This document shows, piece after piece, positions 8,128-16,645 of a DNA stretch of 64,000 nucleotides (position 1 is the stretch's first letter; each line of letters opens with the position of its first letter). The notes below the pieces were generated by a model. The model was not told the origin of the DNA and searched no databases. It was given only the letters and a program-made list of their open reading frames with translations. A program made the position numbers and the translations under genes. This DNA comes from Halomarina ordinaria (GTDB lineage: Archaea > Halobacteriota > Halobacteria > Halobacteriales > Haloarculaceae), in the NCBI RefSeq assembly GCF_030553305.1, contig NZ_JARRAH010000001.1, positions 2,480,001-2,544,000 of the forward strand, read 5' to 3'.

Positions 8128-8219
8128 CCCGCCCGTCGCTCCGCGAGGGCGCGCTCCACCTCGTCGAGCGGCACGTCGTACTCGGCGGCGCGCTCGAACA
8201 GCCGGTCCCACGTGTCCAT
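8124..8219 (-). CDS. 31-residue partner of the PIN-like protein
   Basis: A very short frame, MDTWDRLFERAAEYDV followed by a predicted amphipathic helix rich in Glu, Leu and Arg. The stop overlaps the start of the PIN-like gene (ATGA at 8127-8124), which argues that it is translated and coupled. ATG 8219 is chosen because the frame upstream of it is Arg/Thr-rich shadow sequence. Its size and helical nature fit a mini-antitoxin or a translational leader, but no known family is recognised. Confidence 0.55.
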   Translation of the reverse strand: MDTWDRLFERAAEYDVPLDEVERALAERRAG

Positions 8220-8515
8220 ACCGGGGGTGGGGTCCGTCCGGGCAAAGGCGTGCTGGTGTCGTGCGGTGCTCTCCGTCCGCCGTCGCCCAGTCGCTCGGGG
8301 GCGTGCCACGCCAGCGCGCCGTCATCGTCGAAGCGGGTCGCGGGCGGGACGCCGGCCGTGGACACCACTCTCTCACGGGGAGGGGGAGACGAGTCTGAGG
8401 CCGTCACACGTCCGTCTGACGCGGATTTAAGTCGGAACGAGAAGACCACACTGGTGGGCGCGCGCTGCGGTCTCGTCCCCATCCTCCCCACCGCGCGCCC
8501 GGCTTTTCACACCTC
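8220..8515. other. Intergenic region, no gene seen
   Basis: About 300 bases between the convergent end of the trkA-like gene and the start of the 31-residue gene. All frames here have shadow-type composition. A single AT-richer spot (GCGGATTTAAGTCGG near 8420-8434) could be a promoter or part of a terminator. Nothing else was recognised. Confidence 0.5.
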
Positions 8516-9187
8516 TCAGCTCGTCGCCCGTGCCGTCCCGTCGAGTCGGGAGCGGAGCGTCTCGACGAGGTCCGGTTCGACGATGAACGCGAGTTCGTCG
8601 CCCGGTTGGATGTCCGTCTGTGGGAGGGGAATCGTCATCGGCTCGTTCGAGCGGCCGTGGGCGTAGACGAGCGCTCCCTCCGGGAGGTCCAGTTCGACGA
8701 CGCGCTGACCGACGACGGGCGCGTCCTCGGAGACCACCAGACTGACCGCCGACAGCCCCGTCGTGAGTTCCCCGAGTGCGTCGAAGTCGCCGCCGAGCAG
8801 GGCGGTCTTCGCCCCCGCCGCGCCGAGGCGTTCGGGGTAGACCACCTCGTCGACCTCCGCGGCGTACTTCTCGTAGATGTCGGCGTGGTAGTCGTCGTCG
8901 ATACGCATGACCGTCCGACAGCCGTGGGCGTCGCCGATGACGCACGCACCGAGGTTCACGCCTAGGTCGCCGGTGAGCCCCGCCAGCGCGTCGGCGTCCT
9001 CGACGCCCGCGGCGAGCAGGACGGACTCCTCGTCGCCGTCGCCCTCGTGGGCCTCGAAGCCGGCGTCGGCCGCGCGCTCGACCTTCTCGGGTTCGATGTC
9101 GACGACCACCACCTCGTGGCCCTCCGACTCGAGGATGTCGGCCGTGCGAATCCCGACCCGACCGTACCCCACGATAACGAACTTCAT
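8516..9187 (-). CDS. TrkA-type NAD-binding K+ transport regulator (TrkA-N + TrkA-C)
   Basis: A cytoplasmic RCK-type regulatory protein of 223 residues. The Rossmann fold starts MKFVIVGYGRVG with Gly7-x-Gly9-x2-Gly12 and Asp30 at the end of beta-2 (VVVVDIEPEK), which indicates NAD(H) rather than NADP binding. The TrkA-C domain occupies roughly residues 140-215 (SLVVSEDAPVVGQRV, TDIQPGDELAFIVEP). No membrane segments are seen, so it must act with a separate K+ channel or transporter not found beside it. A short AT-rich promoter precedes the ATG (GTTTTTAACG in the minus sense, near 9210). Confidence 0.88.
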   Translation of the reverse strand: MKFVIVGYGRVGIRTADILESEGHEVVVVDIEPEKVERAADAGFEAHEGDGDEESVLLAAGVEDADALAGLTGDLGVNLGACVIGDAHGCRTVMRIDDDYHADIYEKYAAEVDEVVYPERLGAAGAKTALLGGDFDALGELTTGLSAVSLVVSEDAPVVGQRVVELDLPEGALVYAHGRSNEPMTIPLPQTDIQPGDELAFIVEPDLVETLRSRLDGTARATS

Positions 9188-9250
9188 GGCTACCTAATGT
9201 CGCACACACGTTAAAAATGGTTCCCCGGCCGCGAGGGGACGCGGTCGCCC

Positions 9251-9637
9251 TCAGTCGGTCACGACGGCGTCGGCCTCTATCTCGACGCGGAGCACCGGGT
9301 CGACGAGCGCGCTCACCTCGACCATCGTCGCCGCCGGTCGGACCGACCCGAACGCCTCGCCGTGTGCCCGACCGACCGCCTCCCAGTCCCCGATGTCGGT
9401 GACGTACAGTCGGGTCCGGACCACGTCGTCGAGCGTCGCGCCGACGGCCTCCAGCGCCGCCCCGACCTGCTCGATGGCGCGTCGCGTCTGTGCCTCGGCT
9501 GAGGCGTCGTACGGGTCGCCGTGGTCGTCGGTCGCGGTCGTCCCGGCGACGTGGACCGTCTCGCCGACCCGGACCGCCCGCGAGTACCCGACGGTCGCCT
9601 CCCACTCGGTGCCGGTCCCGACGCGCTGTCGTTCCAT
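9251..9637 (-). CDS. RidA/YjgF-family deaminase-like protein
   Basis: A 128-residue Rid protein. VHVAGTTATDDHGDPYDASAEAQTRRAIEQVGAALEA is typical, as are DDVVRTRLYVTDIGDWEAVGRAH and SVRPAATMVEVSALVDP, which carries the Arg used to bind the substrate carboxylate in RidA (RPAATMVEV, about Arg100). RidA proteins hydrolyse reactive enamines and imines; more distant Rid members have other roles. I chose the ATG at 9637 (MERQRVGTG), because the long frame upstream is Arg-rich shadow sequence. Confidence 0.88.
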   Translation of the reverse strand: MERQRVGTGTEWEATVGYSRAVRVGETVHVAGTTATDDHGDPYDASAEAQTRRAIEQVGAALEAVGATLDDVVRTRLYVTDIGDWEAVGRAHGEAFGSVRPAATMVEVSALVDPVLRVEIEADAVVTD

Positions 9638-9726
9638 GCGCTCCGCTCGTCGACCGGCGTGATAGCTCTCTGGTGTCGGAGGAGGGAGTCGGGTCGTCGA
9701 GCGAGACGCGACGAGCGCGAGGGGGG

Positions 9727-10779
9727 CTACCGGCCGGCGTACTGCTTGCCGGTGCCCTCGAGGTCGCGGCCGTCGACGGACGACCGGAGGCTGTCCATGC
9801 CGTCGGAGCGCTCGACGCCGAAGTTCGTCCGCGAGAGTTCCTCGACGCGCTCGACCTCGGCGGGCGAGAGCGGGGGCGTGTCGCTCGCGGCGGCCCACTC
9901 GCGGATGTCCGTCTTCGAGTGGAACGTGGGCGTGACGGTCGCCACCTCGTCGTGGCTGAGCAGCCACTGGATGGCCGCCTGTGCCATCGTCCGCTCGCCG
10001 TCCCGCTCGAGGAAGCGAAGCGTCTCCAGTTTCTCCCAGCCCGTCTCGTACCAGGCGTCGGGGCGGAAGCCGCGGTGGTCACCCTCCTCGAGTTCCGTCT
10101 CGGGGCGCACCTGCTCGTTCAGCAGGCCCGAGGAGTGGGGGACCCGGGCGACGACGCTCGTGTCGGCGTCCGCCTCCCGGATGGCCTCGATGACGTGGCG
10201 GCCGGGCAGTTGCTCGAAGAGGTTGAACACGGTCTGGACGGCGTCGAACTCCAGTTCGACGGCCCGTTCGTGTTCCGCGAGCCAGCCGATGGAGGGGCCC
10301 ATCGCCCAGCCGACGGCCTTCACGCGGTCCTCCTCGCGCAGTTCGTCGAACACCTCGAGGACGTCGGGGGTGACCTCGTCGACGTTCGCGTTGTGCAACT
10401 GGAGGACGTCGACGTAGTCGGTGTCGAGGCGGTCGAGGGACTTGTCGACGGCCTCGCGGAGGTACTCCGGACTCAGCTCCTTCGGGAGTTCGCCGTGGCC
10501 GGCCTGCGGGTTGTTGTAGAAGTCGTAGCCGACCTTCGTCGCCAGCGTCACCTCGTCGCGGACGTCCGCGAGCGCCCGACCGACGAGTTCCTCGCTGCGG
10601 CCGTGGCCGTAGACGTCGCCCGTGTCGAAGTACGTGATGCCCGCGTCGAGGGCGTGCTGGAGCATCTCCGCCGCCTCCGCCTCGCTGCGGTCGCCCCACC
10701 AGTCGGTGCCGACGACCCAGGCCCCGAAGCCGACCTCGCTGACCTCGACGCCGCTGTCGCCGAGCGTTCGGTAGTGCAT
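9727..10779 (-). CDS. Aldo/keto reductase
   Basis: A 350-residue NADPH-dependent oxidoreductase with the TIM-barrel pattern of the family: MHYRTLGDSGVEVSEVGFGAW at the start, ITYFDTGDVYGHGRSEELVGRAL with the catalytic Asp/Tyr (about 48-70), LATKVGYDF, and LDTDYVDVLQLHN (about 123-135). The missing His-box is replaced by the usual LHN. The C-terminal SHDEVATVTPTFHSKTDIREW resembles the cofactor-binding end. The ATG at 10779 fits homologues; a GTG-initiated extension upstream is unlikely. The substrate is unknown. Confidence 0.9.
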   Translation of the reverse strand: MHYRTLGDSGVEVSEVGFGAWVVGTDWWGDRSEAEAAEMLQHALDAGITYFDTGDVYGHGRSEELVGRALADVRDEVTLATKVGYDFYNNPQAGHGELPKELSPEYLREAVDKSLDRLDTDYVDVLQLHNANVDEVTPDVLEVFDELREEDRVKAVGWAMGPSIGWLAEHERAVELEFDAVQTVFNLFEQLPGRHVIEAIREADADTSVVARVPHSSGLLNEQVRPETELEEGDHRGFRPDAWYETGWEKLETLRFLERDGERTMAQAAIQWLLSHDEVATVTPTFHSKTDIREWAAASDTPPLSPAEVERVEELSRTNFGVERSDGMDSLRSSVDGRDLEGTGKQYAGR

Positions 10780-10902
10780 ACCGACGGTTACGACCACGAC
10801 CACTTATGGGGCGCGATTGCGCGCCCCCCGGTCCCCGCGCCGTCACCGTCCCCGCCGGCCGCCGCTTCGCAAGACCCTTTTCGTCCCCCGTGAACCGTGG
10901 GT

Positions 10903-11091
10903 ATGGACCAGTCGCTCCGGATTCGCATCGACGTGCTCATCGCACTCGCGGTCGCGATCCTCGGATTCGAACTGACCGAGATGCTGTTCGCGGGGTCGCT
11001 CGAGTCGCTCCTCGCCGTCATCTTCTTCACCGTCATCGTCACGCTCCTCGTCGTCTACGCCATACGGGTCCTCGACACGCGGCGCGTCTGA
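10903..11091 (+). CDS. Small two-segment membrane protein
   Basis: A 62-residue protein with two predicted membrane helices, about residues 11-25 (VLIALAVAILGFELT) and 34-54 (LLAVIFFTVIVTLLVVYAIRV), and a short basic tail DTRRV. No family function is recognised. It has its own likely promoter (AGACCCTTTTCG near 10872). ATG 10903 is preferred over GTG 10897. Confidence 0.65.
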   Translation: MDQSLRIRIDVLIALAVAILGFELTEMLFAGSLESLLAVIFFTVIVTLLVVYAIRVLDTRRV

Positions 11092-11205
11092 GGTCCGACG
11101 CCGGGGTCCTCTCTCCTTCGACGCCGTCGCGCGCTCGCGACTGTCGCTTCCGGTAGCAGGTGTTCCGAACGGAAATCCTATCTTCGACCCGGGAGAACGA
11201 CGGGT

Positions 11206-12093
11206 ATGACGAAACGTCACGTCTCGCTTCCTGCGGACGCCGAGGCGGGGTTACAGGCGTTCATCGCTGAAGTCGACGACCGACTGTCCGGGCCGGAGGA
11301 CACCTGCGATGTGGTCCGGGACGTCCTCGTCGACCTCTACGGCGACCGCGAGGCGTGGGAGCGCTGGCAGGACGGGGGGGACGTCTCGGCCGCGGAACGC
11401 GTCCGCCTGCAGGGGTACGACCCCTGCAACTCGACGCTCGAATCGGAGTACTACGCCGAGAAGGACGAGGAGTGCTTCCGGCGCTCGAAGCACCTCCAGT
11501 GGCTCTGGCGGCAGTTCGACGCCACGCCGATGGCCGACAACGTCGAGTTCGCCCTGCGCTTCCGGCAGATGCTCGCGAACCACCTCTTCGAGGAGGCCGG
11601 CGAGAACCTCCGCATCTTCAAGGGCGTCACCTTCTCGTACGGCCACAACATCACCGTCGGAGACAACACCGTCATCCACGACGACGTCCACCTCGACGAC
11701 CGGGGGCGCCTCACCATCGGCGACCGCGTCTCCATCTCCGACGACGCTCACGTCTACAGCCACGACCACGACGTCGTCGACCAGACCGCGGTCCGGAACT
11801 TCCACACCGTCGTCGAGGACGACGTGCGCATCACCTACGACTCGATGGTCCGGGCGGGCGTCCGCGTCGGCGAGGACAGCATCGTCGGCGCGAAGAGCAT
11901 CGTCCAGCGCGACGTCCCGGCACACCACATCGTCGCCGGCACGCCCGCGAAGAGCATCGGCGTCAAGCCCGGCCACGAGGAGTCGGCCGCGCCGCTCGAC
12001 GCCGACGGCCTCGACAACCGCGACGACCGCGAGATACCCTACGACCTGCCGGACGACCTCGACGTCTTCGACGAGTTCGAGCGCGACCGGTAG
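11206..12093 (+). CDS. Hexapeptide-repeat acyltransferase (maltose/galactoside O-acetyltransferase-like)
   Basis: A 295-residue protein with an N-terminal helical part of about 130 residues that includes RQMLANHLFEEAGENLRIFKGV, the lead-in of the LacA/Maa group. A left-handed beta-helix of hexapeptide repeats follows (VTFSYGHNITVGDNTVIHDDVHLDD, then LTIGDRVSISDDAHVYSHDHDV, then VRVGEDSIVGAKSIVQRDVPAHHIVAGTPAKSIG). The His in SHDHDV is the expected catalytic base. The first 70 residues look like a haloarchaeal extension. It likely transfers an acetyl group to a sugar or related acceptor; the substrate cannot be inferred from the neighbours. Confidence 0.85.
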   Translation: MTKRHVSLPADAEAGLQAFIAEVDDRLSGPEDTCDVVRDVLVDLYGDREAWERWQDGGDVSAAERVRLQGYDPCNSTLESEYYAEKDEECFRRSKHLQWLWRQFDATPMADNVEFALRFRQMLANHLFEEAGENLRIFKGVTFSYGHNITVGDNTVIHDDVHLDDRGRLTIGDRVSISDDAHVYSHDHDVVDQTAVRNFHTVVEDDVRITYDSMVRAGVRVGEDSIVGAKSIVQRDVPAHHIVAGTPAKSIGVKPGHEESAAPLDADGLDNRDDREIPYDLPDDLDVFDEFERDR

Positions 12094-12149
12094 TCCCACG
12101 ACCGTCGCTCAGCCCTCCAACGACCCGTCCCCCGACGCGCGCACCGTCC

Positions 12150-12980
12150 TCACCCCTCGAGCGCACGCAGGTCGATGCGCCCGTTCGTGGTCTCGACGGA
12201 GAGGGCGTGCTCGCCCTCCCCGAGACGCCCCGACAGTTCCGTCCGCGACCCCGATTCCTCCTCGAAGCGCACCCCCTCGACGTCTACCGCTCCGTTCGAG
12301 GTGCGGGCGGTGACCACCGCGCTCAGGTCGGCCGCGAGCGCGAGGTCGACGCTCCCGTTCGAGGTGCGTACCGCCGCGTCCCGTCTGAGCGCCCGGACGT
12401 CGAGGTCGACGCTCCCGTTCGCGGTGGTCGCGCCGTCGATGCCGGCGACGTCGCGCGCCTCGACGCTCCCGTTGCTCGTCTCGAGGGTGACGTAGCCGTC
12501 GACGGCCTCGACCTCGATACCCCCGTTGGCCGTCCGGACGACGGTGTCGCCGGTCGTCCCGGAGAGTTCGACCGGGCCGTTCGCCGTCGTCACCTCCTCG
12601 ACCCACACGGCCGACGGGACCGTGAGGGTGAGGTCGACGGTGACGCGCCCCCGCGCCCGCTCCGAGTCGGCCGTCGTCTCGACGAGGACGCGGTCGCCGT
12701 CCGTCCGGACGTCGACGGTGACGGCCGCCAGCGCCTCGCGGTCGAGGGTCGTCCGCTCGACCACGTCGAGGACCAGTTCGTCCCCGTCGCCGGCCTCGAC
12801 GGTCACGGGGCCGTTCGTGTTCGACACCGCGACGGCGGCGTTCGCCGGCGGGTCGTACTCCTCGCTTCGCTCGTCGGTCACCTCGTCGTCGCCGCCGAAC
12901 CGGTCGAGACAGCCGGCGAGGCTCGCCGTCGTCGCCACCGCGCCGAGGCGGAGCCAGGTCCGTCGTCTCACGCGAACCAC
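12150..12980 (-). CDS. DUF4097-type beta-helix lipoprotein
   Basis: A 276-residue exported lipoprotein with a twin-arginine-like start (VRVRRRTWLRLGAVATTASLAGCLDRF) and lipobox LAGC. The rest is built from repeating short beta-strand units such as NGPVELSG, NGGIEVEAV, NGSVEARDV, NGSVDLDV, NGSVDLAL, NGAVDVEGV and NGRIDLRA. This is the DUF4097 (adhesin-like right-handed beta-helix) pattern. The repeats also show as repeated DNA. The start is probably the GTG at 12980; GTG 12971 is equally possible. The function is unknown and the protein should sit on the outer face of the membrane. Confidence 0.8.
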   Translation of the reverse strand: MVRVRRRTWLRLGAVATTASLAGCLDRFGGDDEVTDERSEEYDPPANAAVAVSNTNGPVTVEAGDGDELVLDVVERTTLDREALAAVTVDVRTDGDRVLVETTADSERARGRVTVDLTLTVPSAVWVEEVTTANGPVELSGTTGDTVVRTANGGIEVEAVDGYVTLETSNGSVEARDVAGIDGATTANGSVDLDVRALRRDAAVRTSNGSVDLALAADLSAVVTARTSNGAVDVEGVRFEEESGSRTELSGRLGEGEHALSVETTNGRIDLRALEG

Positions 12981-13104
12981 CTGCCGATGTGGAGGACCAT
13001 GCCGGCGTGTCGACAGCGCCCGTGATAGTTCTACCGCCGAGGTTACACGTTCGGACGGGTGCGCGCGACGAACGGCTTTTCGCCGTCCGGCCCCAGGAGC
13101 GGGC

Positions 13105-14235
13105 GTGCAGCGACGCGCGTACCTCACCACCGTCGGGGGGGCCGCCGCCGCCCTCGCGGGGTGTCTCGACGCCGGCCGGGAATCGGGTGGCGGCGGCGCG
13201 AGTGGCGACGACGGCGCGAGCGACGGGGACGGCCCCCGTGACGCCACTCGGTCCGCGACCGCCGAGTCGGTCGTCGAGGACCTCGAGGTGCCGTGGGGGA
13301 TGGCCTTCCGCGACGAGACGCTCTACCTCACCGAGCGACCGGGCCGGGTCGTCCGCGTCGGCGACGGCGGGTCGGCGGTCGGCGCCGACCTGACCGACTC
13401 GACGGCCGCCCGCGGGGAGGGCGGCCTGCTCGGCCTCGCCTTCCACCCCGACGACCCGGACGTCGCGTTCACCTACCAGACGACCGACGCGGGGGGCGAG
13501 TCGACGAACCGCGTCCTGCGACACGACCCCACCGACGACTGGTCGTTCGAGACGGTCCTCGACGGTATCCCGGCCGGACAGATACACGACGGCGGGCGAC
13601 TGCTCGTCCGCCCGGAGGAGGACGCCCTGTACGCGACGGCGGGCGACGCCGGCGACGCCGAGACGGCGCAGGACCCGTCGACCCTCGCGGGGTCGGTCCT
13701 CCGCCTGACGCTCGACGGCGACCCGCACCCGGACAACCCCGGGGGGAGTGCAGTGTTCTCCTACGGTCACCGCAACCCGCAGGGCCTCGCCGTGCGGGAC
13801 GGCGTGCTCTACGCGACCGAACACGGCCCCGACACCGACGACGAGGTGAACCGCCTGGTGGCGGGCGAGAACTACGGCTGGCCGGCGGTGACCGGCGAGA
13901 GCGACGACGAGGCGTACGTCGACCCGCTGGTGAGCTACACCCCGACCATCGCACCCGGCGGCGCGGCGTTCTACCCCGACGACGGCCCCGTCGAGGCGTG
14001 GCGCGGCGACCTCCTGTTCGGGACGCTCGTCGGGGAACACCTCCACCGGGTCCGCATCCGCGACGGCGCCGTCGAGGCGGACGAACGGCTGTTCGAGGGG
14101 GGATTCGGTCGCCTGCGGACGACGCTCGTCGGTCCCGACGGGCACCTCTACGCGGCGACGAGCAACCGCGACGGCCGGGGCGACCCCCGGGCGGGCGACG
14201 ACCGGGTCCTCCGGTTACGGCCCGACGCCGGGTAG
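13105..14235 (+). CDS. Exported PQQ-type glucose/sorbosone dehydrogenase-like lipoprotein
   Basis: A 376-residue beta-propeller enzyme-like protein. It has a Tat-like start with lipobox (VQRRAYLTTVGGAAAALAGC), then an acidic linker. The catalytic domain follows, with VEDLEVPWGMAFRDETLYLTER, GEGGLLGLAFHPD, YGHRNPQGLAVRDGVLYATEHGPD (about 217-240, with the His-Arg-Asn catalytic and PQQ-contact region) and ENYGWPAVTG. These match the soluble aldose dehydrogenase family. A GTG start at 13105 is required to include the signal. It is transcribed divergently from the DUF4097 lipoprotein. Confidence 0.87.
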   Translation: MQRRAYLTTVGGAAAALAGCLDAGRESGGGGASGDDGASDGDGPRDATRSATAESVVEDLEVPWGMAFRDETLYLTERPGRVVRVGDGGSAVGADLTDSTAARGEGGLLGLAFHPDDPDVAFTYQTTDAGGESTNRVLRHDPTDDWSFETVLDGIPAGQIHDGGRLLVRPEEDALYATAGDAGDAETAQDPSTLAGSVLRLTLDGDPHPDNPGGSAVFSYGHRNPQGLAVRDGVLYATEHGPDTDDEVNRLVAGENYGWPAVTGESDDEAYVDPLVSYTPTIAPGGAAFYPDDGPVEAWRGDLLFGTLVGEHLHRVRIRDGAVEADERLFEGGFGRLRTTLVGPDGHLYAATSNRDGRGDPRAGDDRVLRLRPDAG

Positions 14236-14291
14236 GGGCGGCCGAGGCCGGCACCGGCAACGCCTTTTCGCCTCGCACCCCTCTCCGAATC

Positions 14292-15011
14292 ATGCCACGC
14301 GCGGTCGCCATCAACGTCGCCGCCAACACCAACCAGCCGGGGGTCCGCGGGCCCATCCACCCCGACGGCCGCTTCGAGTACGTCCCCATCCCGGAGGCGA
14401 AGCCGACGCGCGAACCGGTTCCGACCTACGCCGACCTCGACCTGGAGACCGACCTCCCGGAGGACGTCCGCGACGCCCCGGTCCACTTCGACCCCGAGTT
14501 CCCCGAGGCGGGCGGCGAGCGCTACACCTACGGCGACGACCACGGCGTGAAGGCGCGGCCCATCGGCGCGCTCTCGGCGGGCGACTACCTCCTGTTCTAC
14601 GCGACGCTCTCGCAGGTGGGTGACCCAGCGCCCTGGCAGGCGCCGCGCTGGGGGGCCTACCTCGTCGGGGCGTTCCGCCTCGCGCGCGACCCCGTGACCG
14701 GCGAGGCGTACCGCGACCTGCCGGCCGACGAGCGCGCGCCGTTCCGGAACAACGCCCACGTCAAGCGCGAGACGTTCGACGCGCGCGTCCTCGTCCTCGG
14801 CGACCCCGGGGCGTCGCGGCTGTTCGAGCGGGGCGTCCCGCTGTCGAGCCGCGAGGCGGGGACGGAGGCGAACCGACTGGTCACCGACCTCTCGGCCGAC
14901 TCCGGGCGCGGACCGTGGTGGCGCCGGCCGCTCCGCTTCGACGCCGACGCGACCGACGACCTGCTCGCCGTCGTCGACGACCACGCCGTCGAGCGGTGTT
15001 TCCGGCCGTAG
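14292..15011 (+). CDS. Nmad3-like putative nucleotide-modification protein
   Basis: A 239-residue protein beginning MPRAVAINVAANTNQPGVRG, with PDGRFEYVPIPE soon after (about 27-38). This is the start I associate with the Nmad3 family, named for a predicted role in DNA-base modification. Later motifs are LSAGDYLLFYATL and WGAYLVGAFRLARDP. The assignment rests on recalled similarity and the biochemical activity is unproven. The ATG at 14292 follows a promoter-like CCTTTTCGCC. No restriction partner is adjacent, so a housekeeping role is also possible. Confidence 0.6.
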   Translation: MPRAVAINVAANTNQPGVRGPIHPDGRFEYVPIPEAKPTREPVPTYADLDLETDLPEDVRDAPVHFDPEFPEAGGERYTYGDDHGVKARPIGALSAGDYLLFYATLSQVGDPAPWQAPRWGAYLVGAFRLARDPVTGEAYRDLPADERAPFRNNAHVKRETFDARVLVLGDPGASRLFERGVPLSSREAGTEANRLVTDLSADSGRGPWWRRPLRFDADATDDLLAVVDDHAVERCFRP

Positions 15012-15081
15012 ACGGGGACGGGATTGTGGGGCCCCGGCGTTCGCCTCCGCGAGAGTCACTCTCTGCCCCCGACGCACGGGG

Positions 15082-15996
15082 CTACGGGAGCGTGTCGGCC
15101 GACTGGCGGTGTGCCGTCCGGCCGTCGAAGACGACGCCCGCGAAGAGCGCGCCGGCGAGTTGCTGGACGACGTAGTAGGTGACCACCGCGACGACCGTCC
15201 CCGAGAGGGGGACGTACGCGGCGAGGAGGAGGCCGACGCCGAGGTTGCGGAGCGTCGCCGAGAACAGCAGTGCCGGGACGACGCGGCGGTCGAGGTCGAC
15301 CACCCGCCCGGCGAGGAGGAGGCCGGCGAAGACGGCCGCGACGACCCCGGCGACGACGACGGCGACCGGGAGGACCGTCGCCAGGTCGCTCCCCGCGGGG
15401 TCGGCGGTGGCGACGCTGACGTAGACGAGCAGGGCGATGGCGACGAGCGACCCCGAGCGGACCGTCCGGTCGGAGGGCACGTCGTCCGGGAGGACGACGG
15501 CGAGGGCGACCCCGCCGCCGACGATGGTCAGGAGGTCGACGAGGATGGCCGTCGCGGAGAGTTCGATGCTGAACGACGCGACGACCGACAGCACGGCGGG
15601 CGTCACCACCGGCGAGAGCGCGATGGTGACGACGGCGATGATGGCCGCGAGGCTCGCCTTCCCGCCGGCGAGGCGGGTCCAGACGATGGCGCTCCCGGCG
15701 GTCGACGGGGCGGCGACCATGACGAGGACGCCGGTGAGCGGTTCGGGGTCGAGCAGGAGCGTCCCGAACGCGAGCGCGAGCGCCGGGACGACGAGGTAGG
15801 TGAGCCCGAACGCCGCGGCGAGGGGTCGGGCGTCGCTGCGCAGCGAGTCGAGTTCGAAGTCGCGGATCGAGGCGAAGACGAGCGCCGCGACGATGGGGGC
15901 GGTGAGCGGTTCGAGCAGCGGTCCGAGCTGTGGCACGGCGAGCGCGAGCGCCGTCGCCCCGACGATGCCGACCAGACTGGTGTATCTCCCTTGCAT
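15082..15996 (-). CDS. Bile acid:sodium symporter (BASS) family transporter
   Basis: A 304-residue, highly hydrophobic protein with about nine to ten membrane segments, starting MQGRYTSLVGIVGATALALA. Features of the BASS/ACR3 fold are the broken-helix motifs LVMVAAPSTAGSAIVWTRLAGG (about 90-111) and SATLRNLGVGLLLAAYVP (about 248-265). The substrate is unclear; haloarchaeal members are annotated as Na+-dependent organic-acid transporters. It stands alone and reads toward the Nmad3-like gene. An AT-containing stretch upstream near 16100 could be its promoter. Confidence 0.85.
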   Translation of the reverse strand: MQGRYTSLVGIVGATALALAVPQLGPLLEPLTAPIVAALVFASIRDFELDSLRSDARPLAAAFGLTYLVVPALALAFGTLLLDPEPLTGVLVMVAAPSTAGSAIVWTRLAGGKASLAAIIAVVTIALSPVVTPAVLSVVASFSIELSATAILVDLLTIVGGGVALAVVLPDDVPSDRTVRSGSLVAIALLVYVSVATADPAGSDLATVLPVAVVVAGVVAAVFAGLLLAGRVVDLDRRVVPALLFSATLRNLGVGLLLAAYVPLSGTVVAVVTYYVVQQLAGALFAGVVFDGRTAHRQSADTLP

Positions 15997-16179
15997 GTGA
16001 CGACCTTCCCTCCCGACGGTGCCGACGGAGGCCGTCCTCGGGGGACGGCGTCCGGGGCGCGACCCGCGCGGCGCGTTCCGGGGATAGCCCCCCGTACTTC
16101 CTCCCTCCTTATCAGTGGTCGGGCCGCGGCGCTCGGAGCGGTTCCGGAGTGGTAGAACGCGACGCGGGTGTCCGTGCCG

Positions 16180-16590
16180 TCAGTCCCGGAGGATTCGGTC
16201 GACGGTGACGTCGGCGCCGGCGGCGGCCGGGTAGACGACGCTGTCGACGTCGCTCAGGTACTGGTACTGCTGTTCGCCGTCCTCGGCGACGCGCGCGAGG
16301 GTCTCGACCTCGGGGGAGAGTTCGCGCGCCAGGCCGCAGACGATGACGTTCGCGGAGGTGTCGTCCGTCAGCGCGGCGACGATGTTCGCCTCGGCGGCGC
16401 CGGCCTCGCGGAGCGTCTCGCGGTCCGTCCCGTCGCCCTCGACGACGGTCCCGACCCGGCGGCTCGACAGCGCTTCGACCTTCTCGGCGTCGCGCTCGAC
16501 GATGGTGACCGAGTACCCGTGTTCGATGAGCTGTTCGGCCGTGTGACGGCCCACGCGCCCACCACCGACGATGACGGCTCGCTCGTTCAT
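16180..16590 (-). CDS. TrkA-N domain protein (single Rossmann domain)
   Basis: A 136-residue NAD-binding domain: MNERAVIVGGGRVGRHTAEQL with a GGGRVG glycine motif (9-14) and Glu32 at the end of beta-2 (VTIVERD), which suggests NAD+ binding. It lacks the TrkA-C domain found in the longer paralogue at 8516-9187, so it is a truncated-type regulator that may assemble with a channel. ATG 16590 is preferred; an upstream start adding ten residues is possible. It sits 55 bases beyond the 3' stop end of cbiA's frame and is not obviously part of the B12 operon. Confidence 0.83.
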   Translation of the reverse strand: MNERAVIVGGGRVGRHTAEQLIEHGYSVTIVERDAEKVEALSSRRVGTVVEGDGTDRETLREAGAAEANIVAALTDDTSANVIVCGLARELSPEVETLARVAEDGEQQYQYLSDVDSVVYPAAAGADVTVDRILRD

Positions 16591-16645
16591 GGGCCGGTAT
16601 TGTCCCACGGCCGGCTTCATACCTCCGGTCGACGCGAGTGCCGGG

